In this document: positions 28,587 to 37,001 of the stretch, one piece after another
Numbering within the stretch: the first letter of the stretch is position 1
Layout of the letters: every line of letters starts with the position of its first letter
From: Martinezella miluonensis
GTDB taxonomy: Bacteria > Pseudomonadota > Alphaproteobacteria > Rhizobiales > Rhizobiaceae
DNA length: 64,000 nucleotides
NCBI RefSeq assembly: GCF_900094545.1
Contig: NZ_FMAH01000020.1
Location: 1-64,000 of the forward strand
Direction of reading: 5' to 3'
Program-made: the position numbers and the translations under genes
The notes under the pieces: generated by a model
Database searches by the model: none
Seen by the model: the letters and a program-made list of their open reading frames with translations, nothing else
Told to the model about the DNA's origin: nothing

Positions 28587-29599
28587 GCGGCACCTCCTGC
28601 AGATTTCGTGGCGGCAATGCCGGGATGACCGAGCGGCTTGCCATGTTCCAGCGGATAGTTGCAAAGGGTCAGGCCGAGTTCGCTACCCTGACGCTTGACG
28701 CCCTTGTCGCATTCCGGCGTGGCGAAGGAACAACGGGGCGCAAAGAGACAGCCCGTCGGCCGATCGTGCTGACCGGGAACGACACCGGCGATCGACGGCA
28801 GGCGCTCGCCCACTTCGGCGCGCTCCGGCAGAGCCGAGAGAAGAGCCGCCGTATAGGGATGATGCGGATCGCGGAACAGCTCCTTGACCGGCTGCTCCTC
28901 GACCTTCTGGCCGGCATATTGCACCTGCACGCGCTCTGCCGTTTCGGCGACCACACCCATGTCGTGGGTGATGAGCACGAGCGCCATGCCCTGCTCCTGC
29001 TGCAGGCGCACGAGCAGATCGAGGATCTGCGCCTGGATCGTCACGTCGAGCGCGGTGGTCGGCTCGTCGGCGATCAAGAGCTTCGGATTGCAGGCCAGCG
29101 CCATGGCGATCATGACGCGCTGGCTCATGCCGCCGGACATCTGATGCGGGAAGTTCGACAGGCGATCCGCAGGCGCAGGAATGCCGACGAGATTGAGCAG
29201 CTCGATCGAGCGCTCGCGGCGCGCCTTGCGGTCGAGGCCCATGTGAATGCGCAGGGTTTCGCCGAGCTGGAAGCCGACCGTGAAGCACGGATTGAGGCTC
29301 GACATCGGCTCCTGGAAGATCATCGCCATGTCCTTGCCGATGATCTTGCGGCGCTGACGGGCGGAGATGCCGCGAAGGTCTTTGCCATCGAACATCATGC
29401 GGTCGGCGGTGATCTTTGCCGTCCAGGGCAGAAGACCCATCATGGCAAGCATGGAGACCGACTTGCCGGAGCCGGACTCGCCGACGATCGACAGGATTTC
29501 TCCCTTGTCGCATTGGAGCGAGACACCGTCGACTGCGCGGAACAGGCCGGACGAGGTCTGGAATTCAACGGATAGGTTTTCAATATCGAGGAGTGCCAT
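28583..29599 (-). CDS. dppD: Dipeptide ABC transporter ATP-binding protein DppD
   Basis: This is a 338-residue ATPase subunit with Walker A 'GESGSGKS' near residue 40, 'SGGMSQRV' signature near 160, Walker B '[12 protein letters not shown]' and the OppD/F-type C-terminal Cys motif '[17 protein letters not shown]'. The Cys residues match the pattern of OppD-like subunits. It acts with DppF as the cytosolic motor. The start at ATG 29599 shares one base with the dppC stop (TGATG), and a GTG three bases upstream is a possible alternative start. Confidence 0.93.
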   Translation of the reverse strand: MALLDIENLSVEFQTSSGLFRAVDGVSLQCDKGEILSIVGESGSGKSVSMLAMMGLLPWTAKITADRMMFDGKDLRGISARQRRKIIGKDMAMIFQEPMSSLNPCFTVGFQLGETLRIHMGLDRKARRERSIELLNLVGIPAPADRLSNFPHQMSGGMSQRVMIAMALACNPKLLIADEPTTALDVTIQAQILDLLVRLQQEQGMALVLITHDMGVVAETAERVQVQYAGQKVEEQPVKELFRDPHHPYTAALLSALPERAEVGERLPSIAGVVPGQHDRPTGCLFAPRCSFATPECDKGVKRQGSELGLTLCNYPLEHGKPLGHPGIAATKSAGGAA

Positions 29600-30492
29600 C
29601 ACGACCTCTTCAGCTTCGGGTCGAACGCATCGCGCAGGCCGTCGCCCATCAGATTGATGGCGAGCACGGTGATCAGGATGCAGAGACCGGGGAAAGTAAC
29701 GAGCGAGGGGTTGCTCTGGAAGAATTCACGCGAATCCGCAAGCATCGTGCCCCATTCCGGCGTCGGCGGCTGGGCGCCCTGGCCGAGGAAGCCGAGTGCC
29801 GCGGCATCGAGAATGGCGGCCGAGAAGGCAAGCGTGCCCTGCACGATCAGCGGCCCAAGGCAATTCGGCAGGATCGTCTTGAACATCAGCCGCAGCGACC
29901 CCGCGCCGGCGACGCGCGAAGCGATGACATATTCCTTGTCGCGTTCGGTCATGACCGAAGCGCGTGTCAGGCGGACGAAATGCGGCTGATTGACGATGGA
30001 GATCGCAATCATGGCGTTCGTCAGGCCAGGCCCGAGGATTGCCACCAGCACCAGGGCGAGCAGCAGCGACGGGACGGCAAGGATGATGTCCATGATGCGC
30101 ATGATGATCGTGTCGGTACGGCCACGGACATAGCCGGCGACGAGGCCGATCAGGATACCGGCGAGCGCCGAAAGCGAGGCGACCACAAGACCGATGAACA
30201 GCGAGAACCGCGTGCCGTAGATGAGGCGCGACAGAAGATCGCGGCCGTTGGCATCGGTGCCGAGCAGGAAGCTGCTGTTGCTGCCCTGTACCCATGCCGG
30301 CGGTAGGCGCTGCATGTCGCTGCCGTAAGCGGCATCGGGGTTATGAGGCGCCACGACGCCGGCAAAGATTGCCAGAAACAGAACGAAGAGGAAGATCACA
30401 AGGCCGATGACGGCGCCCTTGTTGCGAGAGAAGTAATACCAGAACTCCGCGAGAGCGGAAGGACGGTCGGTTTTGACGCTTACCGTGCTCAT
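29599..30492 (-). CDS. dppC: Dipeptide ABC transporter permease DppC
   Basis: This is a 297-residue inner-membrane permease with about six spans. An N-terminal soluble tail precedes the first span near residue 27. The typical OppC-type membrane-proximal 'LLGTDANGRDLLSRLIYGTR' is at about 76-95. The coupling-helix 'EAA' region lies near 'KEYVIASRVAGAGSLRLMF'. The start follows AGGAGCGG. It lies between dppB and dppD with a 1-base overlap to dppD. Transport of dipeptides, and in Rhizobium leguminosarum also delta-aminolevulinate, is known for this family. Confidence 0.92.
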   Translation of the reverse strand: MSTVSVKTDRPSALAEFWYYFSRNKGAVIGLVIFLFVLFLAIFAGVVAPHNPDAAYGSDMQRLPPAWVQGSNSSFLLGTDANGRDLLSRLIYGTRFSLFIGLVVASLSALAGILIGLVAGYVRGRTDTIIMRIMDIILAVPSLLLALVLVAILGPGLTNAMIAISIVNQPHFVRLTRASVMTERDKEYVIASRVAGAGSLRLMFKTILPNCLGPLIVQGTLAFSAAILDAAALGFLGQGAQPPTPEWGTMLADSREFFQSNPSLVTFPGLCILITVLAINLMGDGLRDAFDPKLKRS

Positions 30493-30501
30493 GGACCGCT
30501 C

Positions 30502-31506
30502 CTAGTGACGAATGCGTGGATTGACGAAGCCGTAGAGCAAGTCGACAGCGAGATTGACGAGCATGACGATGCCCGCGATCAACAGCAGGCCGCCCTGCAC
30601 GACCGGATAATCCCGCTTGAAGACGGCATCGATCATCCATTTGCCGATGCCCGGCCAGGAGAAGATGCTTTCCGTCAGGATGGCGCCGCCGAGCAGCACG
30701 CCAACCTGCAGACCGATCGTTGTGACCACCGGGATCATCGCATTGCGCAGCGCATGCACGGAAACGACGCGCAGCGGCGACAGGCCCTTGGAGCGGGCAG
30801 TGCGCACATAATCCTCGCCGAGCACTTCCAGCATGGCGGAGCGCGTCTGGCGCGCAATGACGGCGAGCGGAATGGTGCCGAGCACGACGGTCGGCAGGAT
30901 CAGCGAATTGAGCGCGGAAGCAAACGCGCCCTTCTGTCCTGAGAGGAGGCTGTCGATCAGCATGAAACCGGTGATCGGCTTGAAGAAATAGATGAGGCCG
31001 ATGCGGCCCGAAACCGGCGTCCAGTGCAGATAGCCGTTGAAGACGATGATCAGCAACAGGCCCCACCAGAAGATCGGCATGGAATAGCCGACGAGGGCGA
31101 CTCCCATGACACTCTGGTCGAACCATGTCCCTCGCTTGACGGCGGCGAAAACGCCGGCCGGAATGCCAAGACAGATCGCCAGGATCATGGCACAAATCGA
31201 CAGCTCGAGCGTAGCCGGGAAGAAGGTGAAGAAGTCGGTCAATACGTCACGCTTGGTGGTGATAGACGTGCCGAGATCGCCGTGCAGGGAGTTCCAGACG
31301 TATTTGCCGTACTGGACGATCATCGGCTGGTCGTAACCGAGATCGTGCGAGATCTCGGCATGGCGCTCCGGCGACATGACGCGTTCGCCCGACAGCAACA
31401 TGACGGGATCGCCGGGAAGCAGGCGGATGAAGGAGAAGGCGACAATCGATACGCCGAGGAATGTCGGGATCAGCACCGCAAGGCGGCTGAAAAGAAATCG
31501 CAACAT
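30502..31506 (-). CDS. dppB: Dipeptide ABC transporter permease DppB
   Basis: This is a 334-residue inner-membrane permease of the DppB/OppB type, with about six spans. The OppB hallmark 'FLFSRLAVLIPTFLGVSIV' opens the protein. 'FIRLLPGDPVMLLSGERV' near residues 27-44 and the coupling region 'GEDYVRTARSKGLSPLRVV' follow. It pairs with DppC to form the pore. The next gene downstream, dppC, starts 9 bases after its stop. The gap to dppA on the other side holds two hairpins. Confidence 0.92.
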   Translation of the reverse strand: MLRFLFSRLAVLIPTFLGVSIVAFSFIRLLPGDPVMLLSGERVMSPERHAEISHDLGYDQPMIVQYGKYVWNSLHGDLGTSITTKRDVLTDFFTFFPATLELSICAMILAICLGIPAGVFAAVKRGTWFDQSVMGVALVGYSMPIFWWGLLLIIVFNGYLHWTPVSGRIGLIYFFKPITGFMLIDSLLSGQKGAFASALNSLILPTVVLGTIPLAVIARQTRSAMLEVLGEDYVRTARSKGLSPLRVVSVHALRNAMIPVVTTIGLQVGVLLGGAILTESIFSWPGIGKWMIDAVFKRDYPVVQGGLLLIAGIVMLVNLAVDLLYGFVNPRIRH

Positions 31507-31526
31507 GACAGTTGTCCAAATTTTTC

Positions 31527-31577
31527 CGGCGGTCAGACTGAGTGCCTGACCGCCGGGTCGCCCGGTCCTAGCCGGGC
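31527..31577 (-). other. Two hairpins between dppA and dppB
   Basis: A 10-base perfect stem (CGGCGGTCAG with CTGACCGCCG, 31527-31555) and a GCCCGG/CCGGGC stem (31560-31577) fill the dppA-dppB gap. Neither is followed by a clear T-run on the minus strand. In binding-protein operons such hairpins protect the abundant upstream dppA message; that role is inference. Confidence 0.6.
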
Positions 31578-31595
31578 ATTCTCACAGATTTTTCG

Positions 31596-33191
31596 TTATT
31601 CGGCGATATCGACGCCGTCGAAGCGGTGAACGCCGAGCGGATCCTGGAAGTAGCCGGTGACGTTCTTCGTCATTGGCATGAAGACTTCGGAGTGATCGAT
31701 CGTCATCCATGGTGCTTCGCGCTTAAAGATGACCTGGGCCTGTTCATAGAGCTTGGTGCGCTCCTTGACGTCAGCCGTCTGCTTGGCCTTCTTCACCAGA
31801 TCGTCGAATTCCTTGTTGCACCACTGCGCACGGTTGTTGCCACCGACGGCATCGCAGCCGAGCAGCGTGTCAAGGAAGTTGTCCGGATCGCCGTTGTCGC
31901 CGGTCCAGCCGAGGATGGCCGCACCATCGCGGTCCTTAGCGGAGGAGAGCTTCAGGTACTGAGCCCAGTCATAGGTGACGATCTCGACCTTGACGCCGAT
32001 CTTGGCCAGATCTGCCTGCATCAGCTCGGCAGCGCGACGCGCATTCAGCATGTAAGGACGCGAAACCGGCATAGCCCAGATCTTCATGCTGAGACCCTTG
32101 ACGCCAGCCTTTTCAAGCAGCTTCTTGGCTTCGTCCGGGTTGTAGGCGTCGTCCTTCACTTCCTTGTTGTAGGACCACATGGTCGGCGGGATCGGGTTGG
32201 TGGCAACCTTGGCAGAGCCCTGGAAGACGGCGTCGACGATGGCCTGCTTGCTGACAGCCATGTTGATCGCCTTGCGCACTTCGACCTTGTCGAATGGTGC
32301 AACCAGCGTGTTATAGGCGAGATAAGAAACGTTCAGACCAGCCTGCTCGAGAACATTGAGGTTCTTGTCGGCCTTGAGGTCCTTGATATCGGCCGCGTTC
32401 GGGTACGGCATGATGTTGCATTCGCCGGACTTCAGCTTCTGCGCGCGAACGGATGCGTCCGGCGTAATCGCAAAGACGAGATCGTCGATCTTTTCCTTGC
32501 CCTTGAAGTAGCTTTCGTTTGCCTTGTAGCGGATGACGGCATCCGGCTGGTAGGCAACGAAGGTGAACGGGCCGGTGCCCAGCGGCTGCTGGTTCATCTG
32601 CTCCATCTTCTTGTCGGCCTGCAGCTTGTCTGCATATTCCTTCGACAGGATCGAGCCGAAGTCCATGGCCAGGTCGGCGAGGAAAGGCGCTTCCGGGCGG
32701 TTCAGCACGAACTTCACGGTGAGGTCATCGACCTTCTCGATCGACTTGATCAGCTTGGGGAAGCCCATGCCGTCGGCGTATTCATAAGAACCGCCAGCGA
32801 CGTACTTGGCCCAGGGGCTGTCTGCGCTGATCTGGCGCCCGATGGCGAAGATGACGTCATCGGCGTTCAGGTCGCGCGTCGGCGTAAAGAAATCGGTGGT
32901 CTGGAACTTCACGCCCTTGCGGAGCTTGAACGTATATTCCTTGCCATCGGGGGAAACGGTCCAGCTTTCGGCAAGGCCCGGCTCGATCTCGGTGCCACCG
33001 TGCTTGAATTCGACGAGACGGCTGTAGACCGTACGCGATGAAGCATCGAAGGTATTGCCTCCGGTGTAGATCCCCGGATCGAAGCCTTCCGGCGAGCTTT
33101 CCGAGCAATAGACAAGTGTTTTCGACCAGGCGGACGTTGCCATGACCGAAGCCAAAGCTGTCACTGCCAGCAGGGCAGAAATCTTTTTCAT
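31596..33191 (-). CDS. dppA: Dipeptide ABC transporter substrate-binding protein DppA
   Basis: This 531-residue periplasmic lipoprotein-like or secreted solute-binding protein of the SBP-5 family has an N-terminal signal peptide of about 23 residues ('ALASVMATSAWSK'). The family block 'GGNTFDASSRTVYSRLVEF' near residue 42 and the C-terminal 'EVFMPMTKNVTGYFQDPLGVHRFDGVDI' region support DppA, which binds dipeptides, haem or ALA in various bacteria. First gene of the operon. About 340 bases lie between it and rirA, so a dpp promoter is expected there. Confidence 0.93.
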   Translation of the reverse strand: MKKISALLAVTALASVMATSAWSKTLVYCSESSPEGFDPGIYTGGNTFDASSRTVYSRLVEFKHGGTEIEPGLAESWTVSPDGKEYTFKLRKGVKFQTTDFFTPTRDLNADDVIFAIGRQISADSPWAKYVAGGSYEYADGMGFPKLIKSIEKVDDLTVKFVLNRPEAPFLADLAMDFGSILSKEYADKLQADKKMEQMNQQPLGTGPFTFVAYQPDAVIRYKANESYFKGKEKIDDLVFAITPDASVRAQKLKSGECNIMPYPNAADIKDLKADKNLNVLEQAGLNVSYLAYNTLVAPFDKVEVRKAINMAVSKQAIVDAVFQGSAKVATNPIPPTMWSYNKEVKDDAYNPDEAKKLLEKAGVKGLSMKIWAMPVSRPYMLNARRAAELMQADLAKIGVKVEIVTYDWAQYLKLSSAKDRDGAAILGWTGDNGDPDNFLDTLLGCDAVGGNNRAQWCNKEFDDLVKKAKQTADVKERTKLYEQAQVIFKREAPWMTIDHSEVFMPMTKNVTGYFQDPLGVHRFDGVDIAE

Positions 33192-33470
33192 GATATCGTT
33201 TCCCAGATTTGTTATTCTTTTGAAGCCGCGGACACCCTAGAGGTTGCCGTTCGGATCGCGCCGATGGAACTTTATTTTAAGTTTGAAAGCAACAAGTCCC
33301 GCCTAAATTTTTTCCGATTTGTCGAGTTTGGAAATTTTTGGACGAAAAAACCTTTGAATTGGTAATAATCTGCCGGAATTTGACGCAGTTTTGTCAGATT
33401 CAGGACGATTTAGTGCTTTCCTCTTGCGATCCGATTACCCTCCACGGCCCTGATACGGGGTACTAAATGC
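33192..33470. other. AT-rich upstream region of dppA
   Basis: This stretch holds no gene. It is markedly AT-richer than its neighbours, especially at 33260-33400. It should contain the dpp promoter, but I cannot pick one with confidence, and I see no clear TGA-N9-TCA iron-responsive box in it. Confidence 0.5.
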
Positions 33471-33503
33471 AAAAATCCGCGGCTGCCGGCAGCAACCGCG
33501 GAT
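33471..33503 (-). terminator. Rho-independent terminator of rirA
   Basis: ATCCGCGG / CCGCGGAT stem with an inner TGCCGGCA, followed by a T5 run on the minus strand. It lies 30 bases after the rirA stop. Confidence 0.85.
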
Positions 33504-33532
33504 GGAAAATCGATGCAACTCGAAGCAGAAGA

Positions 33533-34021
33533 TCAGGCTGCAGGAGCGGTGAGCGACGGCTTCTTGGCAATCGCTCTGTGATCCAGATCGGTCAGGCCGA
33601 GCAAGAAGTTGATCTGCGGGCGCGCCTTGACGAGATCGTCGATGGAATATTGCGTCAGGACGTCGAAGAAGGCGTTCAGCGCCTTGCGCAGAGCCGAGTT
33701 GAGACCGCAGCTGTCGACCAACGGACATTCTACCACGCCTTCTTCGAAGCATTCCGCCATGGCGAAGCTGTCTTCGGTCACACGAACAACGTCGAAGAGG
33801 CTGATATCGCTCGCGGGCTTGCCGAGACGAACGCCACCATTGCGGCCGCGAACGGTTTCGACAAGGCCTGCCTTGGTCAGCGGCTGCAGGATCTTGAAGA
33901 GAAACAGCTCTGAAACACTGTAAGCTCTGGCGATTTCCGGGATACGGCTCAGATGGCCGTCATTGGCGGCGCAATACATCAACATGCGCACTGCGTAATT
34001 GGTCTGTTTGGTCAGGCGCAT
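33533..34021 (-). CDS. rirA: Rrf2-family iron-responsive regulator RirA
   Basis: RirA is the rhizobial master iron repressor. It binds an Fe-S cluster and represses iron-uptake genes when iron is plentiful. The 162-residue product begins 'MRLTKQTNYAVRML' and keeps the three cluster ligands Cys91, Cys99 and Cys105 ('ECFEEGVVEC', 'VDSCGL'). The helix-turn-helix lies near residues 25-45 and 'GGVRLGKPASDI' follows it. I chose the ATG at 34021 after CCAGGAGA; a longer frame to 34111 lacks support. It lies upstream of and on the same strand as dppA, but a terminator separates them. I recall the same neighbourhood in S. meliloti. Confidence 0.95.
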   Translation of the reverse strand: MRLTKQTNYAVRMLMYCAANDGHLSRIPEIARAYSVSELFLFKILQPLTKAGLVETVRGRNGGVRLGKPASDISLFDVVRVTEDSFAMAECFEEGVVECPLVDSCGLNSALRKALNAFFDVLTQYSIDDLVKARPQINFLLGLTDLDHRAIAKKPSLTAPAA

Positions 34022-34153
34022 GCCGATCTCCTGGAATCGAGGCTGCTTAGGGGCTGGACCTGTATATAGTGGCTTTCTTAGTTTTGAACAATTCCAAAAT
34101 ATGAAATTCATATTCAGCTTATTCCGAAGGCCACAAGCTCCTCACCCGTTCGG

Positions 34154-35245
34154 CTACTCTCCCCTTTCCTTCAGCTCTCTGATGTAGTCGAGGATCGCCT
34201 GCTTGCGTTCGGGCGTGCCGGGATGGGTCGAAAGCATGCTGGTGTTGCCATGATCGTGCAGCTTCGTCTCGAGCAGATCAAAGAAGCGTGACAATGCCGC
34301 CGGGTCCTTGCCGGCCGCCATCATCAGCTCCACCGAGCGACGATCGGCCTGCGCCTCGGCTTGCCGGGAGTAGGAAAGCGCAAGGAGACCGCCGCCTTGC
34401 GTCAGTATGTCCTGAATGCCGGAGCCGACGTCGCCGGCGATCAAAAGCACAAGACCGGCAACACCCGCGGCGCTGTAGAGCTGGCGCAGACTGTGCTTGT
34501 ATTCGACGTGGCCGATCTCGTGGCCGAGCACGGCGGTGATCATCTCCTTGTCGCCGCCGGCCAGTTCGACAAGCTGATCGGTAAGAACGAGATTGCCGTC
34601 CGGAAGCGCGAAGGCATTTGGGCCGATAAGGCCGCCATCGCGGAAGTTCAGATGATAGCGACCCGCACCGCCTTGCGCATTGGCGGCTATCCTGGCGAAA
34701 TCATCGCGGATTTCCGTCTGCTGCGCCTCAGGCAGCTTGCTGGGGCCGAAGGTCACTCGATCCAGCGTCTTCAGAGTTCCCGCCGACATCATCTCCGGCA
34801 CCACCGGCGGCGTCACCAGCACGGCAACTTCCACCAGGCCCGGCAAGGCATAGCGATAGATGATCGAAGCAAGGACGAATACTGCTAGTGCAAAGGCAAT
34901 CAGCCGGGGGCGAACAATCTCCAACCCATGAACGAAGCCGCTGCGCCCTTCGCCGCGGCTGCGCAGATAGGCATCGACGGCATCGTTGTCGCGGGCTTCG
35001 AACACCGATTCATTTCCGAACACGATGCGGCGCGGGATCGAACCGACGCGCGGGCTGATCTCGATATCGGAACGAATGCCCCAGGTGAGCCGCCTGCTCT
35101 CGTCCCCCTCTTCGTCCGAGACCACGATGAGCGAACCGCCGATATCCTGCAGCCGGGCAGGAACCTCCCGGCTGGAATGAGGCGGATGCCAGATACCCGT
35201 CGCTATTGTCTGCCCATCAGAAGCCAAAGTCGAAACCATCGACAT
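34154..35245 (-). CDS. M48-family metalloprotease, membrane-linked
   Basis: This is a roughly 363-residue zinc protease of the M48 (HtpX/Oma1-like) family. Zinc motif 'LGHEIGHVEYKH' lies near residue 245, and a third ligand region 'SRQAEAQADRRSVELM' follows. One membrane span lies near residues 110-130 ('RLIAFALAVFVLASII'), after an N-terminal domain of about 110 residues with a PH-like start. The start is uncertain between 35245 and 35239; both lie inside the end of the upstream yjgN gene, so the genes overlap by 23-29 bases. It may act in membrane-protein quality control. Confidence 0.85.
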   Translation of the reverse strand: MSMVSTLASDGQTIATGIWHPPHSSREVPARLQDIGGSLIVVSDEEGDESRRLTWGIRSDIEISPRVGSIPRRIVFGNESVFEARDNDAVDAYLRSRGEGRSGFVHGLEIVRPRLIAFALAVFVLASIIYRYALPGLVEVAVLVTPPVVPEMMSAGTLKTLDRVTFGPSKLPEAQQTEIRDDFARIAANAQGGAGRYHLNFRDGGLIGPNAFALPDGNLVLTDQLVELAGGDKEMITAVLGHEIGHVEYKHSLRQLYSAAGVAGLVLLIAGDVGSGIQDILTQGGGLLALSYSRQAEAQADRRSVELMMAAGKDPAALSRFFDLLETKLHDHGNTSMLSTHPGTPERKQAILDYIRELKERGE

Positions 35246-36284
35246 CGAGATATTCCGCGCTGATCGCATTGCCTGTCGAGCGGATCTGATCGAAGACGAC
35301 GCCGATCTCGCCGTCGACATGGACGGCAGTATGCTCGGTGAGAAAACGTTGCATGCGCACCGCCGCCCAGGGGCGCATCAATCCAAGGGTCACCAAGGTG
35401 ACGATCACGTTCGAAACTGCAATCCACATATAGCGCCGACGGCCAAGATCGCTTCTGAGCTGATGCCGGCGATCAATCGTTGTAGCCGACCAGATGACGT
35501 TGCGGATCGATGCGCGATAATAGAGGCCGGCGGCGATATAAGCGAGGAAGTTAAGGAGAATTACAAAATGCCCCGCACTGAGGCCGGCGCCTGCCGACCG
35601 CGTCAGCATCCCGTGGAAAAGGCCCAAGGCGCCAGCAACAAAACCAAGAATCAGGCCACATCCAATCGCGATCACGATCGTTGCGCCGAAAACCTTGTAG
35701 ATCGCCCCCAATCGCGGCTCCGTCGAGAACGGTCGATCTCCGTAACGGAGATTGTCGAAGATGTATTTATAATACCAGCGACTTGCGATCGGAGACAGAA
35801 GTCCGACCGATACCACCGTTACAAGGGCGCCGAGGAAGATCGCCTTGAACGCGCCGCCATAGGTCCCGACGAAATCGAAGCGCACATTGCGGTAGCTCGT
35901 GACCCGCGCGTTGAAGCGAAGGCCGCGCATGAGGAACCATGGGAATACCACCAGCATGACAGGCCAGATCGCCAGGACCGCCAGTGGCGCCACATGTGAC
36001 AGAATATTCACTACGATGAGAAAGCCGAACACGATCAATCGGCCGATGAGGATCTGCTTGCCCTTGGCATGATACTCGAAACTATGGCCCAGCAAGACAG
36101 TATTCCCGTAGAAATATCGGTTACGGCGTACCTTTGCCCAGGCCGAGTAAATGCCCAAGGTAACGATCGTCAGCAGAATGTTGACGATCCAGATGCCGAA
36201 ATATTCCGAGGCGTTGCCCGTGAAGGAAGCCCTCTGGAAATACCGGCTTCCACCGATCGGATAGCTTTGCTCGACAGCTGCCAT
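35217..36284 (-). CDS. YjgN-family (DUF898) inner-membrane protein
   Basis: This 355-residue protein of the YjgN/DUF898 family has about nine hydrophobic segments. The family's repeated 'FTGNASEYFGIWIVNILLTI' opening block and the internal 'RYFYGNTVLLGHSF' / 'RYMWIAVSNVIVTLVTLGLMRPWAAVR' blocks are present, suggesting an internally duplicated fold. Function is unknown. The ATG follows AGGGGGAA. Its end overlaps the M48 protease start by about 25 bases, so the pair is co-translated. Similar YjgN-M48 pairs occur in other Proteobacteria as I recall. Confidence 0.82.
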   Translation of the reverse strand: MAAVEQSYPIGGSRYFQRASFTGNASEYFGIWIVNILLTIVTLGIYSAWAKVRRNRYFYGNTVLLGHSFEYHAKGKQILIGRLIVFGFLIVVNILSHVAPLAVLAIWPVMLVVFPWFLMRGLRFNARVTSYRNVRFDFVGTYGGAFKAIFLGALVTVVSVGLLSPIASRWYYKYIFDNLRYGDRPFSTEPRLGAIYKVFGATIVIAIGCGLILGFVAGALGLFHGMLTRSAGAGLSAGHFVILLNFLAYIAAGLYYRASIRNVIWSATTIDRRHQLRSDLGRRRYMWIAVSNVIVTLVTLGLMRPWAAVRMQRFLTEHTAVHVDGEIGVVFDQIRSTGNAISAEYLDVDGFDFGF

Positions 36285-36512
36285 ATTTATGTTCCCCCTA
36301 CTCCACAAGAGGACGAGCTTTCCGCTGGAGGCATCCGCACACACCCGGGCCGCCGCGGGATGTGCTGCGCAACACATCGCTCGCCTTACCGTTGTATTTG
36401 AGAGCAGGAAAACATGCACCGATCAATGAAAAAATGCCGGAATACCATTCTTGATCAACAGGGTGCCAAGTCCATACAACCAAAGCCTTAGCACCTTGTC
36501 GGATCCAGGCAT

Positions 36513-36860
36513 TTAGGTTGCAGAAACCCATACTGCCATTTCGCACCCCCCCGGTTCGCGGAAGTGGAACCGGCGGCCGCCTGGAAAATCGAAGGCAGGG
36601 CGCGTGATGATGCCGCCGGCGAACTCGACCGCGCGCTGGGCCGCTTCCAGATCGGTGGTGCGCACCACTGGCAGCGGCGCTCCGGTCGCTTCCGCCGCAT
36701 CGCCCTGAATGCCAGCATCAATGCCGGCCGCCTCGATGGCGTGATAGGTCGGGCCGTAGCTCACAAAACTCCAGTCGAAGGCTTCTTCGAAGAAGCGGCG
36801 GGTCTTCAGGCCGTCTTTCGACGGAAATTCGAGATAGTCAATCTGATAGCTCACGGACAT
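36513..36860 (-). CDS. VOC-family (glyoxalase-like) protein
   Basis: This 115-residue vicinal-oxygen-chelate protein opens with 'YQIDYLEFPSKDGLKTRRFFEEAF', the typical first beta-alpha unit. The C-terminus ends 'FHFREPGGCEMAVW', the usual dimer strand. It resembles bacterial glyoxalase/bleomycin-resistance proteins of unknown substrate. I chose the ATG at 36860 for the GGGAGAG site; the longer frame to 36989 is unsupported. It lies between an mmsA terminator and a 228-base gene-free stretch that holds only a short GATGTG/CACATC hairpin. Confidence 0.82.
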   Translation of the reverse strand: MSVSYQIDYLEFPSKDGLKTRRFFEEAFDWSFVSYGPTYHAIEAAGIDAGIQGDAAEATGAPLPVVRTTDLEAAQRAVEFAGGIITRPAFDFPGGRRFHFREPGGCEMAVWVSAT

Positions 36861-36942
36861 CGCGGCTCTCCCGTTGTTCTTGTTTTGTTCTAGACGAAAA
36901 CGACGGCTTAGGCAAGATGACTCTATCGAAAACAAACGCAAC

Positions 36943-36978
36943 AAAAAACCGCCGCCCGAGAAGTCCCGGACGGCGGTC
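36943..36978 (-). terminator. Rho-independent terminator of mmsA
   Basis: ACCGCCG-CCGGG / CCGGG-CGGCGGT pairing with a T6 run on the minus strand, just past the mmsA stop. Confidence 0.85.
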
Positions 36979-37001
36979 GATGATGGCAAAGGCGCCGATG
37001 C

